20,798 nucleotides of DNA, taken from positions 1 through 20,798 of the forward strand of contig JAAZOE010000461.1 of assembly GCA_012797915.1 (NCBI GenBank), read 5' to 3'. The notes beneath the pieces are model-generated. The model made no database searches. It saw only the letters and a program-made list of their open reading frames with translations, and had not been told where the DNA came from. The stretch comes from Candidatus Zixiibacteriota bacterium. Its GTDB lineage: Bacteria > Zixibacteria > MSB-5A5 > GN15 > JAAZOE01. This document shows positions 1-7,646 of the stretch, one piece after another. The position numbers and the translations under genes are program-made. Position 1 is the stretch's first letter, and every line of letters begins with the position of its first letter.

Positions 1-386
1 ACGGTCAGCTCGATCAGGTCAATCCCCTCGGCCTTTTCCAGCAGACGGCAGACCTCGACATATTCGTCCTGCGTCGATCCGGCCACGTTGACGATCCGGA
101 CCGTCCTGAGCTTCCGCAGAAACGGCAGCTTTTCCTCGATGAACCGTTCCACGCCGACGTTGGCCAGCCCGATGGCATTGAGCATGCCGGCCGGGGTCTC
201 GCAGGTGCGGGGCGGCGGATGCCCCGCCCGTTCCTTCAGCGTGATTGTTTTGGTGACAATTCCCCCCAGCGCCTCCAGATCGATCAGCTCGGCGAACTCC
301 TCGCCGTACCCGAATGTCCCCGAGGCGACCATGACCGGATTCTTGAAGGTCACCCCGCCGATCGTTACCGCCAGCGACGGCTTCAC
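1..386 (-). CDS. pyrD: Dihydroorotate dehydrogenase, class 1B catalytic subunit (5' part)
   Basis: Oxidises dihydroorotate to orotate with FMN in pyrimidine synthesis. In class 1B enzymes the electrons pass to the PyrK subunit and on to NAD+. The 128 visible codons read as the N-terminal part of the TIM barrel: an early NPVMVASGTFGYGEEF stretch, then GGIVTKTITL, then a PRxxETPAGMLNAIGL segment, all characteristic of PyrD. The start is GTG at 386, whose bases overlap the TGA stop of pyrK in a GTGA arrangement, so translation is probably coupled. The gene runs off the left edge of the window, so the catalytic cysteine/serine loop and the C-terminal half are not visible. The adjacent pyrK makes class 1B rather than 1A the natural assignment. 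Confidence 0.93.
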   Translation of the reverse strand, partial: MKPSLAVTIGGVTFKNPVMVASGTFGYGEEFAELIDLEALGGIVTKTITLKERAGHPPPRTCETPAGMLNAIGLANVGVERFIEEKLPFLRKLRTVRIVNVAGSTQDEYVEVCRLLEKAEGIDLIELT

Positions 387-1189
387 AGTTGCACCTCGCC
401 CAGGTTGAAGACCGGACCGTCATGGCAGACCCGGACATAGGTTCCGGGATGGGACCGCGACGGTTTGATACAGCCGAGACAGACCCCGACACCGCATGGC
501 ATGGGAGCCTCCAGCGATAGTTCCCCCGGCCACGCCTGCGCCAGCGCCAGTTCCTGCAACGCCGCCAGCATCGGCTCCGGCCCGCAGCCGTACACCCGGA
601 AGGCACGGCCGATGTGCGGCCAATGGTGTCGCAGAGCCTCTGTGACCACCCCGCGGAATCCCTGCGAGCCGTCGTCGGTGCTCAGAATAAGATTCATCCC
701 GAGGCGGCGTAGCCGCGGCAGGTCGATCAGGTCGCCTTTGACCCGTCCGCCGTAGAAAAAAAAGATGGTCTTCGGATCGCGCCCGCGGCCGATCAGATGA
801 CGGGCCAAAAAGGCCAGCGGCGGCAAACCCACCCCGCCGGCCGCCATCACCACCGCCCCCTTCGCCGGCGGAAGGGAGAACCGATTTCCCAGCGGGCCGA
901 GCAGATCGAGGATCGCGCCGGACTTCACCTCGCCCAACCGGGCGGTCCCGCGCCCCACCACCTTGTATATGATTTCCAAAACTCCCCCGTTGGCATCATA
1001 ATCGGAGATGGAAAAAGCCCGCCGGAAGAACGGATCCAGTCCGGAAGCGACTTTCAGATGAACGAACTGTCCGGGATGTACGGTGCGGGACGGCGCGAAC
1101 CCCTCCAGCCGCAACCGATAATACAAACCGGCGGCATCCAGCGGACGATTCTCGATCACGCGACAGCGTTGGGGAACAGTCTTCGTCAT
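383..1189 (-). CDS. pyrK: Dihydroorotate dehydrogenase electron transfer subunit PyrK
   Basis: This 268-residue protein is a ferredoxin-reductase-like subunit that carries electrons from PyrD's FMN through a [2Fe-2S] cluster and FAD to NAD+. An FAD-binding RAFSISD motif lies near residues 57-63. A glycine-rich AAGGVGLPPL segment near 116-125 begins the NAD-binding domain, and YGCGPEPML follows near 200. Four cysteines for the [2Fe-2S] cluster sit at C232, C237, C240 and C255. The length matches the family. The ATG overlaps the TGA of the upstream lipoprotein gene by 4 nt (ATGA) and the stop overlaps the pyrD start by 4 nt. No strong ribosome binding site precedes it, so coupling is likely. 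A hydrogenase or sulfhydrogenase gamma subunit is related but is excluded by the neighbouring pyrD. Confidence 0.95.
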   Translation of the reverse strand: MTKTVPQRCRVIENRPLDAAGLYYRLRLEGFAPSRTVHPGQFVHLKVASGLDPFFRRAFSISDYDANGGVLEIIYKVVGRGTARLGEVKSGAILDLLGPLGNRFSLPPAKGAVVMAAGGVGLPPLAFLARHLIGRGRDPKTIFFFYGGRVKGDLIDLPRLRRLGMNLILSTDDGSQGFRGVVTEALRHHWPHIGRAFRVYGCGPEPMLAALQELALAQAWPGELSLEAPMPCGVGVCLGCIKPSRSHPGTYVRVCHDGPVFNLGEVQL

Positions 1190-4083
1190 TGGCGATACTC
1201 GGGTGGCATGGTTACCGTGTACGTATAATAAAACCAGTGGTCGAACAGCGCGGACGGCATCTTCCCGATGTCGAATTTCGTGTTCTCGACCGTCTTGATG
1301 ACGTTTTCGTTCAATTCCCGCGATTGCGTCTCATTCACCAGCTTGACCTCCACAACTTCGCCGGAAAAATCGATCCGGATATGGAAGTACAGTTTGTCTT
1401 CGATATGATAGGCGACCGCTTCCAGCGGATACTTGAACGGCACCTCCTCCCGAAGGAAATACTCCTGCGCCGGCGGCAATTGATTTCCCTTTTCGTCGGA
1501 GATGAAACGCGAGATCCCGGTCGTGTCGATGGCGCTGCCCATCGAGTCCAAAATCGTGCTGTCGGCGGCGGCCAGCGCCGTCGAATCAGCTTCCGGTTCC
1601 TCGTCCTTGATGGGAGTCGATTTCTTCAGCGGCGCCTTGAACGCGGCCAGTTGCGCCGAGATAGAGGAACTGTACGGCGTGTTGGGGAAGGAATCGGTGA
1701 ACGCCTCGTACCGTTCGATGTTGGCGGAATCGTCGGGCGCCAGATACATCTCGAACAGCTTCAACAGGGCATAGCGGGCCTGAATGCTGTAATCGGAGTG
1801 GGGGAAACCCTCGGCTACCCGGCGGTAGTATGCCTGCGCCGAATCCAACAGCCGCAGATCCCGCACATAATCCGATCCTTTGCGCTCCCGGACGAGGCCG
1901 ATGCCGGAGTCGGCCTCCAAACGGAGATAATACGGCGTGGAGTCGACCGCCTTGAATTGTTCCAAAAACGATTCCGCCCGGTTATACACGATGGCCGCGT
2001 ATCCGGAATCAGCCACTGTCCCGGCCAATCCCAAAAGCCCCACCACTTCCTTGACCTCATCGTATCCGGCATAGTCCCGCAGGACCCTCCGTAGCAGGCT
2101 GTCGGCTCCGGCGGTATCGGCAAAATCATTCCGTTGGATTTGGGCCATGGCGATCAACGCCCGCGGGGCGGAGCGGGCATCGGGATACCGCTCCAAAAGC
2201 GTCGCAAAGGCATGCAGGGCCGAATCCGGCTTTTCCAGTTCCACGTAGAACAACTCCCCGAGATGATACAGGTTCAATCCGGCCTGATCGATCTGCTCCT
2301 GCAAGGTCTGCGCGGCTTGCATGGCCGCCAGCGCCGAATCGGCGGCGGCCGACCCCTTCGTGTTCGATTTCGGCTTCGGCTTCCTATCCGCTCCCGCCTC
2401 CTGCCCGGCACTTCCCGCTTTGAGGGCGGCCGGTCCCATGGCGTCCGGCGCAACCCCCATGATATGCGTGGCATCCATCATCGGGACCGCCGTTTCCAGG
2501 TTGTTTGCCTCCCGCAGCGATGCTTCCGCCGAGGATTCCGGGGGGGCATAGGGAGTGACGACCCAAAGCGTATCTACCGGCTCCAGCGGGACGGCCACCT
2601 GAATGGTGTCGGCCCGATTGGGATCGGAAGGTTCCGGGGGCGCATACGGGATAACCACGTGAATCGTGTCGACTTCCTCTCTCGTCGCCGGTCCCGCGGA
2701 TGGCTCCGGTTCCATCGGTGAGGCCGCCGCTGGCTCCTCCGTTTCCGCAGGCACATAAGCATAGGGAATGGTCACTTGAATCGTGTCGATTTTCCCCTCG
2801 GGAACGGCGGCCTCGGTTTCGGTCGTTTCCGGGGGTTCATACGCGTATGGAATGGTCACCTCGATGGTGTCCACCGGTTCCCCGGTGGTCTCCGCATCAC
2901 CGCCGTCAACCGGACCGACCCCCGTGGTATCGAACACCGACCCCGTGCTGTCGGCCGCCTTGCCCGGCGGAGCCGGTTTTGCCGTCCCCGGCCGCACGAT
3001 CAGCGTGTCCGCCTGGCTGTATTGCTGCAGAAGGGTCAGAGTCGAGGCCCGCTTGGTGGCATCGGTATAGACCGGCGATTTGCTCTTTTCGTCACGCGCC
3101 TTGGCATAATGGACCAGGGCTTTGTCCAGGTCCTCCAAGTCGTATTGATAGATCAATCCCAATTCGTAGTGGGCGATGGCCGCCGCATCCTTTTTGGGGT
3201 TTTCCTCGATCACCTTCTCATAGGTGCTGATGGCATCGTCCAGTTCCCCGTCCCACTCGTACCCCCGGGCCATCATCAGCCGGACTGAAGCCAGCGAGTC
3301 GAAATAGACGTCGTTGCCGGCCAGCTCGCCCAATTTGGCCAGGCCGTCCTGAAACCGGTTCATGAAATAATCGCACTGCGCCATCCGGAAGGTAAACCAA
3401 TACGTTTGCAGGGTATCCGGATTGACCTTCAACGCTTCTTCATAATTGGCATACGCCTTGTCGAACTGGTACAGATCGAAATACCCGTCGGCCATATACG
3501 ACAGGGCGTTTAGTTTGTCGCGATCCTGGCCGAGCGAATCGAGCAGGGACTGGAAATAAACGATCGCCTTCTCGTACTCCTTCTCGTCGAAATAGTACTG
3601 CCCCAGCGAGCGGGCCGCCTCGGCCCGCATATCCTTGTTCCGCTCCTGCCTCAGGATTTCCTCGAACAGGACCACCCCCTCGGCATCCTCTTCGAGCTTC
3701 AGCTTGTCCTTGGCATACAAAAGCCGGGCCGGGGAGATGTATTCCGATTGCGGGTAGTTGGCGAACAACTCCTTGAACTTGCGGGCCGATTTGTCGAATT
3801 CCCCCAGACGGTAGTACGACGAACCGATGATGTACAGGGCGTCGTCGACCCAGCTGGAATTGGGGTGCCGCTCCAAAACCTTCGAGGCCTTAGTGATGGC
3901 GTCGTTGTACTGCTTGTTTTCGGTGGGGTTGGCCTTTTCCCGGTTATCCTTCTTCCGGGTTTCCTCGGCGGCGTTGAAATTCTTGCGGATGTTGTGGAAG
4001 GTGTTGAAATAAATGCAGGAACAGGAGCTGAAGTTCAACGTCAGAGCGAGAACCGCCAGTATTGGTATTGCGCGCTTAAGCAC
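1186..4083 (-). CDS. Large TPR lipoprotein with repeat linker and TonB-like C-terminal domain
   Basis: I place the start at GTG 4083 (about 965 residues) rather than the longer ATG at 4155. GTG 4083 has a GGAG seven bases upstream and puts a clean lipoprotein signal at the N-terminus: hydrophobic core at residues 5-16, lipobox ending at C21 or C23. Residues about 55-350 hold repeated tetratricopeptide units resembling BamD/YfiO and other periplasmic TPR scaffolds. A Pro/Thr/Glu-rich linker follows, with five related DTIxVxxPYA-type repeats. A second TPR-like block (about 600-800) comes next, and the last 100 residues resemble a TonB C-terminal domain. It is probably anchored in the envelope as a protein-interaction scaffold; the exact role is unknown. 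It overlaps its upstream neighbour by 8 nt and pyrK by 4 nt, which is odd company for a pyrimidine operon. Confidence 0.8.
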   Translation of the reverse strand: MLKRAIPILAVLALTLNFSSCSCIYFNTFHNIRKNFNAAEETRKKDNREKANPTENKQYNDAITKASKVLERHPNSSWVDDALYIIGSSYYRLGEFDKSARKFKELFANYPQSEYISPARLLYAKDKLKLEEDAEGVVLFEEILRQERNKDMRAEAARSLGQYYFDEKEYEKAIVYFQSLLDSLGQDRDKLNALSYMADGYFDLYQFDKAYANYEEALKVNPDTLQTYWFTFRMAQCDYFMNRFQDGLAKLGELAGNDVYFDSLASVRLMMARGYEWDGELDDAISTYEKVIEENPKKDAAAIAHYELGLIYQYDLEDLDKALVHYAKARDEKSKSPVYTDATKRASTLTLLQQYSQADTLIVRPGTAKPAPPGKAADSTGSVFDTTGVGPVDGGDAETTGEPVDTIEVTIPYAYEPPETTETEAAVPEGKIDTIQVTIPYAYVPAETEEPAAASPMEPEPSAGPATREEVDTIHVVIPYAPPEPSDPNRADTIQVAVPLEPVDTLWVVTPYAPPESSAEASLREANNLETAVPMMDATHIMGVAPDAMGPAALKAGSAGQEAGADRKPKPKSNTKGSAAADSALAAMQAAQTLQEQIDQAGLNLYHLGELFYVELEKPDSALHAFATLLERYPDARSAPRALIAMAQIQRNDFADTAGADSLLRRVLRDYAGYDEVKEVVGLLGLAGTVADSGYAAIVYNRAESFLEQFKAVDSTPYYLRLEADSGIGLVRERKGSDYVRDLRLLDSAQAYYRRVAEGFPHSDYSIQARYALLKLFEMYLAPDDSANIERYEAFTDSFPNTPYSSSISAQLAAFKAPLKKSTPIKDEEPEADSTALAAADSTILDSMGSAIDTTGISRFISDEKGNQLPPAQEYFLREEVPFKYPLEAVAYHIEDKLYFHIRIDFSGEVVEVKLVNETQSRELNENVIKTVENTKFDIGKMPSALFDHWFYYTYTVTMPPEYRQ
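2540..2880 (-). repeat. Degenerate in-frame repeats coding DT[IL]xVxxPYA units
   Basis: Inside the linker of the large TPR lipoprotein the translated sequence repeats a core of Asp-Thr-Ile/Leu, a short beta-like V-rich stretch and Pro-Tyr-Ala. Five copies are recognisable: VDTIEVTIPYAYEPPE, IDTIQVTIPYAYVPAE, VDTIHVVIPYAPPEP, ADTIQVAVPLEP and VDTLWVVTPYAPPE. They are separated by acidic, Pro- and Ala-rich spacers of unequal length. The DNA copies are diverged, so the array is old or under selection at the protein level. Its function is unknown. Confidence 0.75.
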
Positions 4084-4987
4084 CGTCCGGCTCCATCTCC
4101 TGGATAAATCCGTTTTCCAGACCAGCAGTATAGAACATCTCAACGGCCTTGTCAAACTCGGCCGGGGTGACCCGTCGGCCCAGCCCCGCCATCCCCACCG
4201 CCCGATAGGCCGGGAAATACTGACTCATCAGACTGACAAACACCTGCGGCGACACCTCGCGGGCCAGAAACCGGAAGATATCCTCCGAACCGGAACGGCC
4301 CTCGGGCAGGACCAAATGACGAATCAACAGACCCCGGACGGCGATCCCGTCATCATCGGTTTCCAGATTCCCCACCTGCCGATACATCTCCTTCACCGCC
4401 GCGCGATTCACCTCCTTATACCGCGCCGCCCCGGAACAGTTGCGGGCGATCTCGTCGTCGGCGTACCGCATGTCGACCATATAGATGTCGATGATTCCCT
4501 CCAGCGTGCGCAGGATGTCCAGCTTCTGCCAGCCGGAACAGTTGGACAGGATAGGAATGGTCAGCCCGGCCTGCCTGGCCCGGCCGACCGCCGCCACCGC
4601 GTGTCCCATGACATGATCGGGCGTGACCAGATTGATATTATGCGCCCCCCGCTTCTGCAGGGTCAGCATCGCCTCGGCCAGCTCCGCGATGGTCATCGGC
4701 GAGCCGACCAACTGCTGGCTGATCGGATAATTCTGGCAGTACAGACAGCACAGCGAACAACCGGAAAAGAAAATCGTCCCCGACCCGCCGGTCCCGGAAA
4801 TCGGCGGTTCCTCGCCGTGATGCAGGTTGCAGCTGGCCACGATGGCTTCGCCGCCGACCCCGCACTGCCCCGTCTCGCCGATGGTCCGGTCGATTCCGCA
4901 TTCGTGCGGGCAAAGGTCGCAGGCGGTCAGCCGCGCCAGCAGGTTGTCGCCGATGGAAATAATCTCGGCGGGAGTTTTCGCGTTCAT
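4076..4987 (-). CDS. PflX-like radical SAM protein (pyruvate formate-lyase activase-related)
   Basis: This 303-residue protein belongs to the radical SAM superfamily. The [4Fe-4S]/SAM-binding CxxxCxxC motif is at C77, C81 and C84, within FSGCSLCCLYCQNYPIS. The N-terminus carries additional cysteines (C23, C26, C30, C42), the pattern of the COG1313/PflX group, which is related to pyruvate formate-lyase activating enzymes and to AmmeMemoRadiSam-type proteins. The true substrate of this group is not established, so no reaction is assigned. No pyruvate formate-lyase or other glycyl-radical enzyme is present in the window. The stop codon overlaps the GTG start of the downstream TPR lipoprotein, and a 70-nt gap separates it from the sirtuin upstream. 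No clear ribosome binding site is seen before ATG 4987. Confidence 0.85.
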   Translation of the reverse strand: MNAKTPAEIISIGDNLLARLTACDLCPHECGIDRTIGETGQCGVGGEAIVASCNLHHGEEPPISGTGGSGTIFFSGCSLCCLYCQNYPISQQLVGSPMTIAELAEAMLTLQKRGAHNINLVTPDHVMGHAVAAVGRARQAGLTIPILSNCSGWQKLDILRTLEGIIDIYMVDMRYADDEIARNCSGAARYKEVNRAAVKEMYRQVGNLETDDDGIAVRGLLIRHLVLPEGRSGSEDIFRFLAREVSPQVFVSLMSQYFPAYRAVGMAGLGRRVTPAEFDKAVEMFYTAGLENGFIQEMEPDGA

Positions 4988-5057
4988 GGATGGATACCGG
5001 TCATCGGATACAGGCTTCCATAGGGACGATCATTATGGGGAATAACGGTCATTGGGT

Positions 5058-5831
5058 TCAGGTGGTTCCATCGCCGGCGACGATCTGTCTCTTTCGCGCC
5101 TCGAACCGCTCCAGCAGAAGAGGCAGAATCTCGCCCGATTTCCCCTGAAGGAAGACATCGGCCACCGGCGTCAACGGCGTCGGTTCCACGTTGACCTCGA
5201 CCAGGCAGGCGCCTCGTCGGGCCGCCACCAAAGGCAGCGATGCCGCCGGTTGCACCACCGCCGAGGTCCCCACTGAAAGGAATACCTCGGCCGCTTCAGA
5301 GGCCTCGAAGGCCGCTTGGAGGATATCGTGGGGCAGCATTTCCCCGAACCAGACGACATCCGGACGGATCATCCCGCCGCAACCGCAATGCGGCAACTCG
5401 GCGTCGGGGTCGATTTCGCGCTCGTACAGACGGCCGCAGTCGAAACACTTGTTGCGGGAGATGTTGCCGTGCAGTTCCAGAATCCGTGTCGATCCCGCCC
5501 GGCGATGAAGCCCGTCGATGTTCTGGGTGATGACCACCGCATCCGGGAAATGCTTCTCGAAGGCGGCGATGGCGTGGTGTCCGGGGTTGGGGGCCACCTT
5601 GCTCATCAGGTCCCGGCGATGCTGGTACCACTCCCAGACCAGGTTCGGATTGCGCATAAAACCGTCGACCGAGGCCAGTTCCTCGGGCCGCATCTTGTTC
5701 CAGATGCCTCCTTCGCCCCGAAACGTCGGCACCCCCGACTCGGCCGAAATCCCGGCCCCGGTGGCAAACACCACCCGCCTGGCCCGCCTCAGCCGGTCGA
5801 TCAGGGATTGCGGAATCTCATTTATGGTCAT
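5058..5831 (-). CDS. cobB: NAD-dependent protein deacylase of the Sir2 family (class III)
   Basis: This 257-residue sirtuin removes acyl groups from protein lysines using NAD+. The GAGISAESGVPTFR NAD-binding motif is at residues 25-38 and QNIDGLH at 103-109. The catalytic His is H121. A structural zinc site is formed by C129, C132, C149 and C151, and the GTSAVVQPA segment follows near 188. Y69 and R72 make the YxxR pair found in SIRT5 and E. coli CobB, which in those enzymes recognises acidic acyl groups, so desuccinylase or demalonylase activity is plausible as well as deacetylation. The length is typical for bacterial sirtuins. It lies in the same-strand block, 48 nt after the stop of the upstream lipoprotein. 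No Shine-Dalgarno sequence is apparent at ATG 5831. Confidence 0.93.
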   Translation of the reverse strand: MTINEIPQSLIDRLRRARRVVFATGAGISAESGVPTFRGEGGIWNKMRPEELASVDGFMRNPNLVWEWYQHRRDLMSKVAPNPGHHAIAAFEKHFPDAVVITQNIDGLHRRAGSTRILELHGNISRNKCFDCGRLYEREIDPDAELPHCGCGGMIRPDVVWFGEMLPHDILQAAFEASEAAEVFLSVGTSAVVQPAASLPLVAARRGACLVEVNVEPTPLTPVADVFLQGKSGEILPLLLERFEARKRQIVAGDGTT

Positions 5832-5879
5832 GCCAAAACCGGAAATGATTTGGAGACAAAGTTACCCATCGACCCGTTT

Positions 5880-6527
5880 TCATCGGGAATTCGAATCAGA
5901 AGCCCCCATCCTTTTCAGGCTCGCCAACGAGGCCTCGATGGTCGGTTTGAATTTCTCCAGAGCGTCGGCCCGAATGATATATTCGATTAAAAACCGCCCG
6001 TCGTCGGAGGTCTGACCGAGTATCTTGTAGTTGACCGTGACTCCGGTATTCAGCAGATACTGATACAGATTCAAGCTGTTGAGGGAGACCTTCGAAGGCG
6101 TCAGGGAGCCGGTCCCCTTGCGTTCCGAAAGAAAATTCTCGAACCGCCCGGCCAGCGACTCCAGATCATCCACCCGGTTGCCGACCTTGGCCAGGTACAT
6201 CATCCCGATGGCGCTGTCGGCCCACACCGCCAGCGGCAACACCGGGAATACCTTCTGCGACAGCCCCGTACTCGTCATCATCAACCGGAACTGAGCCAGA
6301 TTGGAGCTGTCCATCACCGCCCACCCGGCCGGCGGGGCAAGGCTTACATTCAGCTCCGCAAACACCGTCGGCTCGCCGGTCAACAAGGGATCGGCCGTGT
6401 ATCCGGCCGAGGGAAACAGTTCCGACTTCGAGCACGACAGCGCCGGGACCATCGCCACGGCCGCCAAAAACGCCAACGGCCACAGGGTCTTTTTAACAGT
6501 TTTCGTAGACACCTCTTCCCGTATCAT
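5880..6527 (-). CDS. Small predicted lipoprotein of unknown function
   Basis: I do not recognise a family. The product has at most 215 residues. The N-terminus is basic, followed by a hydrophobic stretch and a lipobox ending in C32 (VPALSC), so it should be exported and lipid-anchored. The remainder has alternating polar and hydrophobic segments, no cysteines beyond the lipid anchor and no obvious repeats. Two starts are possible: ATG 6527, which sits only 7 nt after a candidate -10 element, or GTG 6512, which is preceded closely by a purine-rich GGGAAGAG. Either leaves the signal peptide intact. It is the first gene of the leftward block that continues into the sirtuin, the radical SAM protein, the TPR lipoprotein and pyrKD. 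Confidence 0.7.
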   Translation of the reverse strand: MIREEVSTKTVKKTLWPLAFLAAVAMVPALSCSKSELFPSAGYTADPLLTGEPTVFAELNVSLAPPAGWAVMDSSNLAQFRLMMTSTGLSQKVFPVLPLAVWADSAIGMMYLAKVGNRVDDLESLAGRFENFLSERKGTGSLTPSKVSLNSLNLYQYLLNTGVTVNYKILGQTSDDGRFLIEYIIRADALEKFKPTIEASLASLKRMGASDSNSR

Positions 6528-6534
6528 TTATTTT

Positions 6535-6563
6535 AACCTATGTCCCGCCCGGCCGGAAGTCAA
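6535..6563 (-). promoter_or_regulatory. Candidate sigma70-type promoter for the leftward block
   Basis: On the minus strand a TTGACT -35 (6558-6563) and a weak TAGGTT -10 (6535-6540) are separated by exactly 17 bp. The predicted start of transcription falls near ATG 6527, giving a leaderless message or one whose first codon is GTG 6512. The -10 match is only partial. Confidence 0.4.
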
Positions 6564-6618
6564 TCACCCCGTCAACCTTTTGCAGCCGTTTTCTCTCCAA
6601 CCGATGGCGCGAAACCGG

Positions 6619-6647
6619 TTGACCACAACAGGGTAGAATGATATATT
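6619..6647 (+). promoter_or_regulatory. Sigma70-type promoter of the nucleotide-sugar cassette
   Basis: A TTGACC -35 (6619-6624) and a TATATT -10 (6642-6647) are separated by exactly 17 bp, both five of six to consensus. Transcription would start near 6654. That leaves a short leader containing AAAGGG (6669-6674), spaced 6 nt before the gmd ATG. It is the best promoter match in the window and is divergent from the leftward promoter. Confidence 0.65.
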
Positions 6648-6680
6648 CGGCCAATTGCATTAGCCGGGAAAGGGTAGTGT

Positions 6681-7637
6681 ATGCGCGCGCTCATCACCGG
6701 AATCACCGGGCAGGATGGATCGTATCTGGCGGAACTGCTGTTGTCCAGGGGATATGAGGTCTACGGCATGGTCCGACGCTCCTCCACCGAAACTTTCGAC
6801 CGTATCCAGCATATCCGGGACAAGATTCATTTTGTCCAAGCCGACCTCCTGGACCAGCTCTCCATCGTCCATGTTATCGAGGAGGCCCGCCCGGAGGAAA
6901 TCTATAACCTTGCTGCGCAATCGTTTGTCCCGACCTCTTGGAGCCAGCCGATGTTGACCGGGGAATTCGACGCCCTCGGGGTCACCAAGATGCTGGAGGC
7001 CATCCGCCTGGTCGACAAGAAAATCAAGTTCTACCAGGCCTCTTCGTCGGAGATGTTCGGCAAGGTCCGGGAAGTGCCCCAGGTGGAAACCACCCCCTTC
7101 TATCCCCGTTCACCGTACGGTGTGGCCAAGGTGTATGGCCACTGGATCACGGTCAACTACCGGGAAAGTTACGGCATCCATGCCTCCAGCGGTATCCTGT
7201 TCAACCATGAGTCTCCCCGACGGGGGCTGGATTTCGTCACCCGCAAAATCACCGACGGCGTCGCTCGAATCAAGCTCGGTCTGGCCGACAAACTGACCCT
7301 GGGCAACCTCGATGCCAAGCGGGACTGGGGGTTTGCCGGCGACTATGTCCGGGCGATGTGGCTGATGACCCAACAAAAAGAAGCCGGCGACTATGTCATC
7401 GCCACCGGTGTCAGCCACTCCGTGCGCGAGTTCGTCCAGGAGGCGTTCGCCTGCGTCGACCTGGACTGGCAGAAACATGTCACCACCGATCCCCGGTATA
7501 TGCGGCCGGCGGAGGTCGATTTCCTCGTCGGAGACGCCTCCAAGGCCCGCAAAGTCCTGGGATGGCAACCGGAGATCGATTTCAAGGGACTGGTCCGGAT
7601 GATGGTCGAGGCCGACCTCAAACGGCTCAAGGAGTAG
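6681..7637 (+). CDS. gmd: GDP-mannose 4,6-dehydratase
   Basis: This enzyme converts GDP-D-mannose to GDP-4-keto-6-deoxy-D-mannose, the branch point to GDP-fucose, GDP-rhamnose and related sugars. It is a 318-residue short-chain dehydrogenase of the extended type. The N-terminal Rossmann motif GITGQDGSYLAELLL binds NADP, the SSSEMFG motif supplies the catalytic Ser/Thr, and Y146 and K150 form the YxxxK pair. The ILFNHESPRRG and RDWGFAGDYV segments are diagnostic of Gmd. The length matches the Pseudomonas type rather than the roughly 370-residue enteric type. A promoter and a well-spaced ribosome binding site precede it. It ends with TAG, and the next gene follows in the same reading frame after only 6 nt. 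Confidence 0.96.
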   Translation: MRALITGITGQDGSYLAELLLSRGYEVYGMVRRSSTETFDRIQHIRDKIHFVQADLLDQLSIVHVIEEARPEEIYNLAAQSFVPTSWSQPMLTGEFDALGVTKMLEAIRLVDKKIKFYQASSSEMFGKVREVPQVETTPFYPRSPYGVAKVYGHWITVNYRESYGIHASSGILFNHESPRRGLDFVTRKITDGVARIKLGLADKLTLGNLDAKRDWGFAGDYVRAMWLMTQQKEAGDYVIATGVSHSVREFVQEAFACVDLDWQKHVTTDPRYMRPAEVDFLVGDASKARKVLGWQPEIDFKGLVRMMVEADLKRLKE

Positions 7638-7646
7638 AAAACCATC
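7629..7646 (+). promoter_or_regulatory. Strong Shine-Dalgarno site directing an AUC start
   Basis: AAGGAG occupies 7629-7634, overlapping the end of gmd, and is followed by a 9-nt spacer containing the gmd stop TAG (7635-7637). The codon at the expected initiation position, 7644-7646, is ATC. No ATG, GTG or TTG occurs in frame between the TAG and the TTG at 7704, so this site decides the start of the next gene. Confidence 0.6.

Noticed and set aside
4084..4155. The 24-residue N-terminal extension of the TPR lipoprotein from ATG 4155
   Set aside because: It would bury the lipoprotein signal sequence and overlap the radical SAM gene by 80 nt. GTG 4083 has a well-spaced GGAG.
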